A DNA stretch of 29,113 nt from a virus. The notes below the pieces were generated by a model. The model was not told the DNA's origin and ran no database searches. It saw nothing but the letters and a program-made list of their open reading frames with translations. The DNA lies in IMG/VR virus record IMGVR_UViG_3300035703_001628, positions 1 through 29,113 of that record. One strand, given 5' to 3'. Position numbers and translations under genes: made by a program. Shown here in pieces: positions 14,333 to 22,164 of the stretch (position 1 is the stretch's first letter; every line of letters begins with the position of its first letter).

Positions 14333-15043
14333 ATGCCAAACAAAGCTAAGAAGAAACTTAGACTAGTCACGAATGGTAACCAACATCAGCAAGGAGTTAA
14401 ACTTTACCCAATATATCCAATAACAAAAGCACAAGAAAAAGTTTTTGACTCATTTTACAAATCACATTTACTACTACACGGTATCGCAGGCACAGGAAAG
14501 ACGTTCGTCAGCCTCTACCTAGCTCTTAAAGAAGTACTAGAGCATAAAGCGTACAAACGCATCGCAATCGTTCGTAGTTGTGTTCCAACAAGAGACATAG
14601 GCTTTATGCCTGGAACACTAGAAGAAAAGTTAAGCGTCTATGAACAACCTTATAGAGAAATCATTAACTGTTTGACCCAAAGGTCGGATGGCTATGATCT
14701 ATTGAAGGATGCTGGTGTCATCGAGTTCATGTCAACATCATTCATTAGAGGTCTAACATTAGACAATACTATCATCCTAGTAGATGAAATTCAGAACATG
14801 ACATTTGGTGAACTAGATTCTGTCATCACGAGAGTTGGTGATTTTTCTAAGATCATCTTCTGTGGAGACTATAGACAAACAGATCTGCAGTCAACCAAAG
14901 ATAAATCTGGTCTAAAAGACTTCATGAAGATTCTTAATACTGTCGCAGATGTTGACTATATTGAGTTTTTAGTGGATGATATAGTGAGATCAGGATTTGT
15001 TAAGAAGTATATCATTGCCAAGACTGAATTAGGGTTTGGATAG
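14333..15043 (+). CDS. phoH: PhoH-like ATPase
   Basis: The 236-residue product has Walker A GIAGTGKT (about 50-57), the PhoH-typical RSCVPTRDIGFMPG block, Walker B IILVDEIQNM (about 146-155) and GDYRQTDL. PhoH proteins are P-loop NTPases of the superfamily 1 helicase type. They are widespread in marine and rhizobial phages, where RNA-related or phosphate-stress roles are proposed but not settled. The basic N-terminal tail (about 20 residues) is extra. Confidence 0.88.
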   Translation: MPNKAKKKLRLVTNGNQHQQGVKLYPIYPITKAQEKVFDSFYKSHLLLHGIAGTGKTFVSLYLALKEVLEHKAYKRIAIVRSCVPTRDIGFMPGTLEEKLSVYEQPYREIINCLTQRSDGYDLLKDAGVIEFMSTSFIRGLTLDNTIILVDEIQNMTFGELDSVITRVGDFSKIIFCGDYRQTDLQSTKDKSGLKDFMKILNTVADVDYIEFLVDDIVRSGFVKKYIIAKTELGFG

Positions 15044-15116
15044 GTAAGCTTCTAAAGCTAAAATGTGCATAGCATAAATATCTTTTACAAGCACTATAAC
15101 TATCACGGATTCTACT

Positions 15117-15338
15117 ATGTCAGAGCCAGAACAGTCCATTATATTTCCAGACGTAACTATTGTTAGTAGCAACACTACGGATTACAGAGTTTGTGGTAAT
15201 CCGGATTTGGTTGAGCGTGTTGATATTCAAACTAAATCGCCTGGTGTGCAAACAGTGGTATATGGTTACGTTGATTCAACAACTAACACATATGTTCACT
15301 CCCATGAAATGGAAGTTAAGAGAGGCAGCTTCCTATGA
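15117..15338 (+). CDS. hypothetical protein (73 aa)
   Basis: ATG 15117 follows a 73-nt gap containing CATAAATA (15073-15080), one base off the late octamer. The product is beta-rich (IIFPDVTIVSSNTTDYRVC, VQTVVYGYVDS). Its stop overlaps the next start (ATGA), and both have the Thr/Val/Ser-rich composition of virion accessory proteins. No family recognised. Confidence 0.55.
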   Translation: MSEPEQSIIFPDVTIVSSNTTDYRVCGNPDLVERVDIQTKSPGVQTVVYGYVDSTTNTYVHSHEMEVKRGSFL

Positions 15339-15859
15339 GGTACTATGGGCTAAAACAAGTTGACAGCATCAACCTTATGAGATATGAAGGTATTGCTAAT
15401 CAATTTGTATACTCACTTCCAATGTCATATTCAAACAGCGTCTTCAAAGCAAGAGCTGATATTTTGTATGTGTGTGAAGGTTCTGGTCCTCTGACAGTAG
15501 TTGAGTGTCAAACAAATAATGATCTAATTGGATTTGCATACGAACCAGGTTCTGCCTACGTACCAGAAAATGTATTTGGCAGCAACATTGTCAAACTGGA
15601 GAGTGGTAGTGTCGTCCCTGTATTAACAATTATTACACTTGGTAGACAATCAAACAGCTATGCAACTGATGTTACAACTGTTACAGTTAATGGATCGTAT
15701 GCTATTCCATCTAACACCTATGCTGTAGTAGTGGAGGGAACAATAACTGTATCCAACACTACTGTAGACTCCAACACTGATCTCCACATTCTTGGTATAA
15801 GAGGCGAAGAGAGAACTGTCGAAGGTAGTGGCAAGTTGATTACGTTTAAGGTTGTATAA
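15335..15859 (+). CDS. protein with C-terminal beta module shared with two neighbours (174 aa)
   Basis: Residues about 115-174 (AIPSNTYAVVVEGTITVS, then LHILGIRGEERTVEG and GSGKLITFKVV) align by eye with the ends of the proteins at 17335 and 17986. The shared plan is a proline-turn, A-x-VV-x-G-x-V/I-T, a variable loop, then G-x-GKL/AEL and a final strand. This recalls a cupin or small jelly-roll half. The N-terminal 110 residues are a separate beta domain. A virion-decoration or binding role is possible. Confidence 0.5.
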   Translation: MRYYGLKQVDSINLMRYEGIANQFVYSLPMSYSNSVFKARADILYVCEGSGPLTVVECQTNNDLIGFAYEPGSAYVPENVFGSNIVKLESGSVVPVLTIITLGRQSNSYATDVTTVTVNGSYAIPSNTYAVVVEGTITVSNTTVDSNTDLHILGIRGEERTVEGSGKLITFKVV

Positions 15860-15874
15860 AAACCAAAATATATT

Positions 15875-16591
15875 ATGGCAATGTTGTATGCTATCGGTGA
15901 CAGCTTCACCTACGGGTTCAATTTCAAAGTAGAGCAAGAGAGGATTGAGTCAGTTTGGCCTACACAGCTAGCTGGCCTCCTTTCCTTGCCGTATAAGAAC
16001 CTAGCTGTTCCTGGTGGCAGTAACTGGAGAATGGCTAGGTTGGTAACAACACTGCCCTTAACGGAAGATGATATTGTAATCCTAGCTCTATCTGATAACC
16101 AGAGGTTTGAATTTGGTGTCAGCCTAAATCATAAACCTCCAGCACCAAAGCTGCCAGGTGACATTAATGAAGTGGATGGCAATCTTGTAACCAAAAGATT
16201 CTTTGGGGCCTTATCTAAAAGGACAGTGGATGAGCAAGCAAAGGCCCTAACAGATTTAACATTTGGTCCATTCTTCAATATGACGTGGTTCAGCCAAATG
16301 CATACTGTGATGTGCTCGGCGATCGCTCATAGGCTACAAACAGTTGGTTGTAGGTGGTTGATGTTTGATGCATGGACAATGAATCCAAGAATAGAGATAC
16401 CAAATTATATTTTTCCAAACTCAACAATGTACGACAATGTGGTACAGAGAAGAGAAGGCGAGTTGATGCGGTACTGGACTAAAGAAGAGCATGGTGAGAT
16501 TGCAAAAGTCATTTACGATAAACTTTACAATGACCAGAGTAACCAGTATGAAATCTATAGCGCGAATACAAATTTAGATTGGTATTATTAA
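15875..16591 (+). CDS. SGNH/GDSL-like hydrolase
   Basis: The 238-residue protein starts MAMLYAIGDSFTYG, a block I GDS motif with the nucleophile Ser at 10. It continues with NLAVPGGSNWRM (Gly/Asn region), VILALSDNQR, and ends with YWTKEEHGEIAKVIYDKL, where His would complete the triad with an upstream acid. SGNH enzymes remove acyl or acetyl groups from sugars and other esters. Phage examples occur near structural genes and may trim host polysaccharide. No signal peptide. The stop overlaps the nuclease start. Confidence 0.7.
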   Translation: MAMLYAIGDSFTYGFNFKVEQERIESVWPTQLAGLLSLPYKNLAVPGGSNWRMARLVTTLPLTEDDIVILALSDNQRFEFGVSLNHKPPAPKLPGDINEVDGNLVTKRFFGALSKRTVDEQAKALTDLTFGPFFNMTWFSQMHTVMCSAIAHRLQTVGCRWLMFDAWTMNPRIEIPNYIFPNSTMYDNVVQRREGELMRYWTKEEHGEIAKVIYDKLYNDQSNQYEIYSANTNLDWYY

Positions 16592-17280
16592 TGAACAGAA
16601 TAGACTTTGATATAAAAATAGATAACTATAAATTTGACAAGCTCGAAAGAATTGATGGCGAGCCAAGACAGTATGTACTACCAGATGGAGGCAAAGTTCC
16701 ATCTGTCACCTCTGTTACAGGACTATCTACAAAGGATAGTATTCAGAAATGGCGAGCTCGAGTTGGCGAACAAGAAGCAAATAAGATATCTAGAAAGGCT
16801 TCTGGTAGAGGAACTGTAGTTCACAATCTAGCTGAAAAGTATATTCTGAATGATGATAAGTTTACCAGCCTTTATGAAAAAGCATTACCAGATGCTAAAA
16901 TCTTATTCCACAAGTTACGCGATTCTCTAAACGAAAATGTAACTGAAATTCGAGCCCTCGAAACCCAGCTATGGTCACCATATCTAAAGGTAGCTGGTAC
17001 AGTAGATTGTATTGGTATGTTTGATGGTGAACTTAGTGTCATCGATTTCAAGACATCCAGCAAATCAAAGAACGAGGATTGGATCCAGCATTATTTCATG
17101 CAGACAGCTGCATATGCTTGCTCCTGGTATGAGCTGACAAAAGAGCCTATAAATAGTCTGGTAGTTATGATAGCAAATGACGAGGATAACAAACCTCAAA
17201 TATTCAGAAAGACTACATATCAGTATCTAACAATGTTTAAGCAGGCTAGAGAAGCTTTCCATAAACACTATGGTTTTTAG
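16591..17280 (+). CDS. PD-(D/E)XK exonuclease (RecB/MGME1-like)
   Basis: Start is ATG 16591, overlapping the previous stop; the in-frame TTG at 16579 is rejected. The 229-residue protein has KVPSVTSVTG near the start and GRGTVVHNLAEKY (H78). The core VAGTVDCIG...LSVIDFKTSSK has metal-site D139, D152 and K154, and HYFMQTAAYACSWYE is the Q-x3-Y motif. This is the arrangement of single-domain RecB/Cas4/MGME1-type DNA exonucleases found in T4-like phages. Likely roles are recombination, end processing or host DNA breakdown. Confidence 0.82.
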   Translation: MNRIDFDIKIDNYKFDKLERIDGEPRQYVLPDGGKVPSVTSVTGLSTKDSIQKWRARVGEQEANKISRKASGRGTVVHNLAEKYILNDDKFTSLYEKALPDAKILFHKLRDSLNENVTEIRALETQLWSPYLKVAGTVDCIGMFDGELSVIDFKTSSKSKNEDWIQHYFMQTAAYACSWYELTKEPINSLVVMIANDEDNKPQIFRKTTYQYLTMFKQAREAFHKHYGF

Positions 17281-17334
17281 TATGGTAACCTGCAGCAGAC
17301 ACACTTATCATACATAAAATTAGGAGTATAACCT

Positions 17335-17763
17335 ATGAGCTTCTACGGCAAAACAACATTCGATAATTTATTCTCGGTCCATAAGAGAAGACTAACAGCT
17401 AACGAAAGCCATCGTTTTGGCGGAGCACATGCCCACATCGCTTATAGCGTTGCCGGCGATCAAGTGCCTGTTACCCTACACGAAAGCGGTGTTGAAGTTA
17501 TTGATGCTGGCGCAGATGATGTTGTGTCAGTAATTCTAATGGGCACAAAGATGGATGTTGCTCCTGTAGTTACTAACCTGACACTAGTTGATGTGGCTGA
17601 CTCTCTAACACTTGCCTCCGACGTTCATGGTATCGTTCTAGAAGGATCTGTTACAGTCAGTGATGTTGTAATGGATGCTGAAACAGGTATTCATGTTGTT
17701 GTACCAGGCTCAGTTGTAACTGGTTCTGGTAAGCTTGCAACATTCACTTTTGTACAGAATTAA
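17335..17763 (+). CDS. beta-rich protein with shared C-terminal module (142 aa)
   Basis: ATG 17335 follows TAGGAG. The C-terminal 45 residues (GIVLEGSVTVSDVVMDAETG, ending GSGKLATFTFVQN) match the end of the 15335 product. The N-terminal part starts MSFYGKTTFDNLFSVHKRR and is followed by beta strands rich in Val and Asp. No Cys and no signal peptide. Its regular beta pattern suits a virion or receptor-like accessory protein; inference. Confidence 0.55.
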   Translation: MSFYGKTTFDNLFSVHKRRLTANESHRFGGAHAHIAYSVAGDQVPVTLHESGVEVIDAGADDVVSVILMGTKMDVAPVVTNLTLVDVADSLTLASDVHGIVLEGSVTVSDVVMDAETGIHVVVPGSVVTGSGKLATFTFVQN

Positions 17764-17782
17764 AAGATAACTGACTATTATA

Positions 17783-17986
17783 ATGAAGGATTTGCCTGAA
17801 GGATATCCTCTTGCGACTCTCAAAGCAACTGGTCAACTAACTAAAGTTGGCAAAGTGCAAATTGTGTTTCCTAATGGCCATAAGACAGAAAAGGCTGTTA
17901 GAAAAATTATGATGGGTGTATTTGTAGGGGAACAAAAGTTACATGATGTTGAGACATTGATTATTCCTCTTGGGAAAGTTGTCTAA
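17783..17986 (+). CDS. hypothetical protein (67 aa)
   Basis: ATG 17783 lies in TATAATG, so the first codon overlaps a -10-like hexamer, but no -35 is visible. Beta-rich small product (VGKVQIVFPNGHKTEKAVRK, ending TLIIPLGKVV). The stop overlaps the next start. No family recognised. Confidence 0.55.
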   Translation: MKDLPEGYPLATLKATGQLTKVGKVQIVFPNGHKTEKAVRKIMMGVFVGEQKLHDVETLIIPLGKVV

Positions 17987-18456
17987 TGCTTACAAACCAT
18001 ATAATTAATTTTGATGGTTTTCGTATACTACAACAACACGTTTTTAAAAACACTAGTGTTGAGTTTGATGATGATGTTTTCTTTTCATGTCTATCGGCAG
18101 CCGGTGGGCCAACAATAGAGATGTGGGATAACGTTGGTGAACATGATGGTAGGATTTACGGTCCAGGAACCTTTCTAGATCTTAGGAGCATAATGCACCT
18201 ACACCCCAGAAGAGTTCTTGTACGTGAATCTGGATTCACATTATGCTTTGCAACTAAAGCGATCAATGCTCAATGGCATTATATTAATGTGGCTGACTAT
18301 GTTCTTCAACCAAACACCAAAGCACTAGTAGTGAGTGGTGGTGTTACATTTGAAGAGAGTGGTAAGCAAAGGCAAGCAAGCTTGTTCAATTTGATAAACA
18401 AAAGACCATATGAGCTGAATTTAGTTGGCAAAGCGGAACTAATACTGATTTCATAG
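17986..18456 (+). CDS. third protein with the shared C-terminal beta module (156 aa)
   Basis: Start overlaps the previous stop by one base. Residues about 105-156 (VLQPNTKALVVSGGVTFEES, ending LVGKAELILIS) follow the same plan as the 15335 and 17335 products, with L-x-P-x-T-x-A-x-VV-x-G-x-VT as the clearest match. It is reminiscent of pirin-like cupins, though no metal-binding His cluster is evident. The N-terminal domain (INFDGFRILQQHVF, WDNVGEHDGRIYGPG) has no counterpart in the others. Confidence 0.5.
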   Translation: MLTNHIINFDGFRILQQHVFKNTSVEFDDDVFFSCLSAAGGPTIEMWDNVGEHDGRIYGPGTFLDLRSIMHLHPRRVLVRESGFTLCFATKAINAQWHYINVADYVLQPNTKALVVSGGVTFEESGKQRQASLFNLINKRPYELNLVGKAELILIS

Positions 18457-18466
18457 GAGCTATCAA

Positions 18467-18964
18467 ATGAGGCTACAAATCGAAGGTGGAACAGAAATAC
18501 ACCAGAGGCATTGTAGACAGTTTGCTAGATTCTTCTCTAATAGATTCTTCTCTAAGGATCTTAATAAACAAATCACCATTAAGCTAAAACTTATTAAGCA
18601 GCCTGAAATAAAGTATGGTGATGAATGTGGCCATGTTGAGTGGATGGATAATAACAGACAACCTAGAAAGTTCTCGATCCACATTAACATACCATCAAGA
18701 CCTTCCCTAAGGTACATCATAAGCACACTAGCCCATGAGATGGTTCATGTTAAACAGTTTGTTAAGAACGAACTAGTTGACCTTCCGTCTACTGATTATA
18801 ACGTATCAATGTTTAAGAATAAGAAGTATAATCTTAACCGTATAGGCTACTATGACCAACCTTGGGAAATTGAGGCTTTCGGTCGTGAACGTGGACTAAC
18901 TAAAGAATACTTCGAAAAGGTCAAGTTGGCTAAAAAATTATTAAAGAGCCCTGTTGACTTCTAG
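18467..18964 (+). CDS. SprT-like zinc metallopeptidase
   Basis: The 165-residue protein has the gluzincin motif HEMVH (H90, E91, H94) and a later PWEIEAFGRE whose Glu (about 136) can supply the third zinc ligand, as in SprT/Spartan-type peptidases. Cellular Spartan removes DNA-protein crosslinks; phage functions are not known. Residues 21-30 contain a duplicated RFFSN/RFFSK caused by a perfect 15-base tandem repeat. TAGGAG precedes the ATG. A paralog lies at 20089. Confidence 0.75.
   Translation: MRLQIEGGTEIHQRHCRQFARFFSNRFFSKDLNKQITIKLKLIKQPEIKYGDECGHVEWMDNNRQPRKFSIHINIPSRPSLRYIISTLAHEMVHVKQFVKNELVDLPSTDYNVSMFKNKKYNLNRIGYYDQPWEIEAFGRERGLTKEYFEKVKLAKKLLKSPVDF
18526..18555 (+). repeat. perfect 15-base tandem duplication inside a gene
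   Basis: TAGATTCTTCTCTAA occurs at 18526-18540 and again immediately at 18541-18555. It is in frame (five residues per copy), so it is length-variable without breaking the reading frame. Confidence 0.9.
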
Positions 18965-18982
18965 GCTGAAGTAGCCTACAAT
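18954..18982 (+). promoter_or_regulatory. sigma70-like promoter with operator-like inverted repeats
   Basis: TTGACT (18954-18959), 17-nt spacer, TACAAT (18977-18982). The inverted repeat TAGGCT/AGCCTA (18962-18967, 18973-18978) fills the spacer and touches the -10. A second, TACTTGA/TCAAGTA (18989-18995, 19007-19013), starts at the expected transcription start. A repressor site and a 5' mRNA hairpin are both possible. Confidence 0.7.
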
Positions 18983-19047
18983 ATGCCCTACTTGATAAGT
19001 GTGATGTCAAGTATTTGTTAAATTGTTAATTAATGAGGTTATTTGAA

Positions 19048-19323
19048 ATGAATACTAAGACTCGTGTTGTTGAAGTTCTCGAGAAGAATCGTAACGGTTT
19101 GACCCTCGCTCAGCTTCAGAAGAAGGTTGGTGCTGGTGCAGCTGCTCGCGTTAGCGAAGCTCGCTTTGCTGGTTACCCAATCTACTCGAACCGTAAGACG
19201 TTTGCTAACGGTCGTACGTCGACTGTTTACCGTCTCGGTAAGGCCTCCAAGCGCTTCACGCGCAACATGAAGGCTGGTCGTACGCAGATCGCTGTTCGTT
19301 CGCTCTACACTCGCGCTGCCTAA
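19048..19323 (+). CDS. small basic winged-helix-like protein, monocistronic
   Basis: Start ATG 19048 has GAGGTT at good spacing; the in-frame ATG at 19033 overlaps that site. The 91-residue product begins MNTKTRVVEVLEKNRNGLTL, with a helix-turn-helix-like AQLQKKVGAGAAARVSEARF, a wing-like SNRKTFANGRTSTVYRL, and a very basic tail. It has its own promoter and a strong terminator, and uses optimal codons (CGT, GCT, AAG), so it is probably abundant. A DNA-binding or transcription role is likely but the family is not identified. Confidence 0.65.
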   Translation: MNTKTRVVEVLEKNRNGLTLAQLQKKVGAGAAARVSEARFAGYPIYSNRKTFANGRTSTVYRLGKASKRFTRNMKAGRTQIAVRSLYTRAA

Positions 19324-19351
19324 TTCCCCTTAGGCACTAGAGCCATATGGA

Positions 19352-19381
19352 GGGGGCTGGAGAAATCTAGCCCCCTTTCTT
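19352..19381 (+). terminator. strong Rho-independent terminator
   Basis: GGGGGCT (19352-19358) pairs with AGCCCCC (19369-19375), extendable by two pairs, followed by TTTCTTT. It closes the winged-helix gene. The dCMP deaminase ATG lies directly after the T-run. Confidence 0.9.
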
Positions 19382-19382
19382 T

Positions 19383-19859
19383 ATGAACGAACTATCTGCT
19401 GTATATCCATATGCTGAAGTTAGCCACAATAAGTGGCATACTAGATTCCTAGACCTAGCATCTCATATTGCTGAATGGTCGAAGGATCCATCAACTAAGG
19501 TTGGTGCTGTGATTGTTGACAATGAGCGTAGAGTAGTGTCTCTTGGTTACAATGGTTTACCAAGAGGAATGGTTGATCATGACTACATACTAAATAATAA
19601 AGAAATCAAACTTCAGGTAGTCAAGCATGCCGAAGAGAACGCCATTCTCAACTCTCTACTACGTCCAGCAAACTGTACTATTTACGTTACTCATCATCCT
19701 TGCGCCTCTTGCGCTGGTAGCATTGTTCAGTCTGGCATTCGCCGTGTTGTCTTTCCTTCTGTTCCTGTGGATAGTACGTTCCCTTCGAGATGGAAAGAGT
19801 CCATATCGCTGGCACAAACGATATTCCAAGAGGCCGGAGTAGAGGTAGTAGAATTATGA
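19383..19859 (+). CDS. dCMP/cytidine-type deaminase
   Basis: The 158-residue protein has the zinc deaminase motifs HAEENAIL (H82, E84) and PCASCAGSI (C107, C110), preceded by SKDPSTKVGAVIV and GYNGLPRG typical of deoxycytidylate deaminases. Deamination of dCMP gives dUMP for dTMP synthesis. Substrate assignment rests on family resemblance. The ATG sits at the end of a terminator T-run with no Shine-Dalgarno sequence; the only GGAG is in the terminator loop. Expression may therefore depend on read-through and on whether the hairpin is folded. Confidence 0.82.
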   Translation: MNELSAVYPYAEVSHNKWHTRFLDLASHIAEWSKDPSTKVGAVIVDNERRVVSLGYNGLPRGMVDHDYILNNKEIKLQVVKHAEENAILNSLLRPANCTIYVTHHPCASCAGSIVQSGIRRVVFPSVPVDSTFPSRWKESISLAQTIFQEAGVEVVEL

Positions 19860-20092
19860 TGGAACTAGATGGTAAGGTTACTGTTAATAACTTTCAAACT
19901 GTTATTGAGAGTTGTGTCCATAAGAAAGGTATGGGCTACCTTGAAGCAATCATGTGGTATTGCGAAGAGAACAACGTCGAGATCGAAGCTGTTGCCTCTT
20001 TGATTAAAAAGTCAGATGCTATCAAGGCTAAACTTGAAGCTGAATGTGAGGACCAGAACATGATCAACAAGACACCAAGGCTGCCAGTATGA
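19856..20092 (+). CDS. 33: T4 gp33-like late-transcription co-activator
   Basis: ATGA overlap with the deaminase stop (ATG 19856; 19859 also possible). The 78-residue product has the gp33 pattern known from T4-like cyanophages: FQTVIESCVHKKGMGYLEAIM, then WYCEENNVEIEAVASLI and IKAKLEAECEDQNMI. gp33 joins RNA polymerase with the gp55 sigma and the sliding clamp at TATAAATA late promoters, several of which are present here. gp55 is not in this window. The call rests on remembered family patterns rather than an alignment. Confidence 0.7.
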   Translation: MMELDGKVTVNNFQTVIESCVHKKGMGYLEAIMWYCEENNVEIEAVASLIKKSDAIKAKLEAECEDQNMINKTPRLPV

Positions 20093-20637
20093 AGATCACT
20101 TGTACAACTAAGTTGCCACCAAAGCTTCGCAAGCATGTAGTTGCTTTAACGAAGTTTACAGTTGATACTATCTTCACTAAAGCTCAGAAGAAGAAGCTTG
20201 AGCTAATTAGTATTAGAATTGATAAGACATTGAATGATAGTTCAATCCACAATGTCGATGCTGTTCCATTAGCATACATGGATGCTTTTATCGAAGACTA
20301 TGATGAGAGCCAGAAACCAAGACATTTCGTTATTTGGATCAATCCATTCTTCACTAAGAAGAATCTATCTAAGCAAACTAAGACAACGTTTGCCGAAACA
20401 ATCGTTCATGAGATTGTTCATATTAGACAAGCACTTACTGGCCAGATGAAGCAGATCGTCAAGAACGGTAACATGATGATCAAGTTTCATAAGAAGTACT
20501 ATAAGCTTGATTCGAATGACAACTACTGGTTGTTTCCATGGGAAGTTGAAGCTCGTGGATATGAGAAAGGTGTACTCAATCTCTATTGTATCAAGAATAA
20601 ATGCTTTCAAGAGTTTCCTGAACAACCACTGAAGTAA
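20089..20637 (+). CDS. second SprT-like zinc metallopeptidase
   Basis: ATGA overlap with the gp33-like gene. The 182-residue product has HEIVH (H107, E108, H111) and FPWEVEARGYEKG as a third-ligand block, the same arrangement as the 18467 protein. Overall identity outside the motifs looks low, so this is an old duplication or separate gain. It lies directly after gp33 and before the carbamoyltransferase set. Confidence 0.75.
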   Translation: MKITCTTKLPPKLRKHVVALTKFTVDTIFTKAQKKKLELISIRIDKTLNDSSIHNVDAVPLAYMDAFIEDYDESQKPRHFVIWINPFFTKKNLSKQTKTTFAETIVHEIVHIRQALTGQMKQIVKNGNMMIKFHKKYYKLDSNDNYWLFPWEVEARGYEKGVLNLYCIKNKCFQEFPEQPLK

Positions 20638-21635
20638 TGTTCACTCTTGGTATCAATCTATCACACCACTCATCAATAGCACTTCTTAAAGACAATGAAG
20701 TGCTTTTGTTTATACATGAAGAGAGATTAAATAGAGACAAGTACCATAGAGGTTTACCATATAGGTCTCTTGATCTAATTAAAAATTATACTAACAACAT
20801 TGATAGTGTAATCCAAGTTAGTGGTTCTACTGACAATCTTAAAGCAATAGTTAAGTACCTAGCTGACCAAAACGTTGATATTACTACCTTTAGGAATGAC
20901 GGTAGTCTTCACCATATGTCACATGCAGCTGCTGGATTCTTCATGTCGCACTTCGATACTGCTACTGTAGTAGTTATTGATGGTGCTGGAGCATTGTATA
21001 GGCTCAACAAATCTAATGTCAGAATATCAGAAACCACATCACTATATGATGCCAGGTTTCCTCAAATCGTATGTACTGATAAACATTTCGTCATAGGTCT
21101 TTACGATAAGAAGCCTTTAGTATATACGGATGATGACAAGAAAGCATTTAGAGCTAAATTCAAGAATTCAAGAGTTAGTATAACAGAAGCGCTCGATATT
21201 GGGTGGAAGTATGCCGAGGTAACATCCAGCATTGGGTTTGGTACATTCGGTGAAGGTAAGACGATGGGCCTTTCTGCTTACGGCCATAAACCTACAACAG
21301 ATCAAAATGTCAACAAAGCCTATAACATTCAAAAGGAACTTGAGGCAGTGTTTGTCCATCTAGCTAGTAAAATTAAAACAGACAATGTTGTGCTAAGTGG
21401 TGGCTGTGCTCTAAACATTCTTGGCAATTCCTTAATTAAGAAGACATACTCCAACCTCAATGTATTTGTTGATCCAATAGCAGCTGATGGCACAGTTGCA
21501 TTAGGAGCAGCAGCATATGAGTACTACTCTAAGACCAAGGATATAAATAAATTAGTATTTGGTTTATACCAAGGTCCGCAGTACCAGCTTGAGAAAAATT
21601 ACATATATGAATGTGCAAGAAAATATTCAGTATAA
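20637..21635 (+). CDS. carbamoyltransferase N-terminal (Kae1-like) half
   Basis: The 332-residue product matches the first domain of NodU/CmcH/TobZ O-carbamoyltransferases: MFTLGINLSHHSSIALL, the metal ligands H92 and H96 (LHHMSHAAAG), D115 (VVIDGAG), GEGKTMGLSAYG, LSGGCALNILGN and PIAADGTVALGAA. This domain moves carbamoyl from carbamoyl-adenylate to the acceptor. The frame ends just after the GPQY linker, where a full-length enzyme would continue. The C-terminal half follows in the +1 frame. A one-base change near 21625-21640 would join them. Confidence 0.85.
   Translation: MFTLGINLSHHSSIALLKDNEVLLFIHEERLNRDKYHRGLPYRSLDLIKNYTNNIDSVIQVSGSTDNLKAIVKYLADQNVDITTFRNDGSLHHMSHAAAGFFMSHFDTATVVVIDGAGALYRLNKSNVRISETTSLYDARFPQIVCTDKHFVIGLYDKKPLVYTDDDKKAFRAKFKNSRVSITEALDIGWKYAEVTSSIGFGTFGEGKTMGLSAYGHKPTTDQNVNKAYNIQKELEAVFVHLASKIKTDNVVLSGGCALNILGNSLIKKTYSNLNVFVDPIAADGTVALGAAAYEYYSKTKDINKLVFGLYQGPQYQLEKNYIYECARKYSV
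21542..21549 (+). promoter_or_regulatory. TATAAATA octamer before the carbamoyltransferase C half
   Basis: An exact late octamer lies inside the N-half gene, 58 nt before the ATG at 21607. If used it would let the C-terminal half be transcribed on its own. Confidence 0.35.
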
Positions 21636-22164
21636 GGATGTTGCTAGTTTACTGAATGAAAGAAAGCTGGTAGCAATCTTTCAAGGTAGATCAGAAAGTG
21701 GTCCAAGAGCATTAGGCAACAGATCAATGCTCTACACTCCTACAGATCCAAACGGTAGAGACCATGTCAATAAGATTAAAGGTAGAGAGTACTTTAGGCC
21801 ACTAGCTGCGTCAATGATGCTAGAGTATGCGAATGATTGGTTCGATATGCTTGGCATTCCTGAATCGCCTTATATGACTTTCTCCTTCACTTGTAAAGAA
21901 GATAAGAAGCATATCATCCCGTCTGTAATCCATGTTGATGGATCTTGTAGAATTCAAACTGTTACAGAGCAGCAAAACTTCCACTACTATAATCTAATCA
22001 AGGCATTCTATCAATTGACTGGCGTGCCAATGGTTCTTAATACATCGTTGAATCTGGCAGGTGAACCACTTGTAGAAACTATTGACGATACATTTAACAC
22101 ATTTACAAAGTCTAAAATAGACCATCTCTACCTACCTGAGTTAGAGTTGCTTGTTTCCAAATGA
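21607..22164 (+). CDS. carbamoyltransferase C-terminal (YrdC-like) half
   Basis: Start taken at ATG 21607 (MNVQENIQYKDVASLL), inside the end of the N half; no strong ribosome site is seen. The 185-residue product holds the complete second domain: FQGRSESGPRALGNRSML, KGREYFRPLAASMM, HVDGSCRIQTV, TGVPMVLNTSLNLAGEP and LDHLYLPE-like end (here IDHLYLPELEL). In TobZ this YrdC-like domain makes carbamoyl-adenylate. It could be a separate subunit or the product of frameshifting from the N half. Its stop overlaps the next start. Confidence 0.82.
   Translation: MNVQENIQYKDVASLLNERKLVAIFQGRSESGPRALGNRSMLYTPTDPNGRDHVNKIKGREYFRPLAASMMLEYANDWFDMLGIPESPYMTFSFTCKEDKKHIIPSVIHVDGSCRIQTVTEQQNFHYYNLIKAFYQLTGVPMVLNTSLNLAGEPLVETIDDTFNTFTKSKIDHLYLPELELLVSK

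Noticed and set aside
21607-21640. Classical programmed +1 frameshift joining the carbamoyltransferase halves
   Set aside because: The stop context GTA TAA offers no good re-pairing in the +1 frame and no known stimulatory element is visible, so I report the split without claiming recoding.
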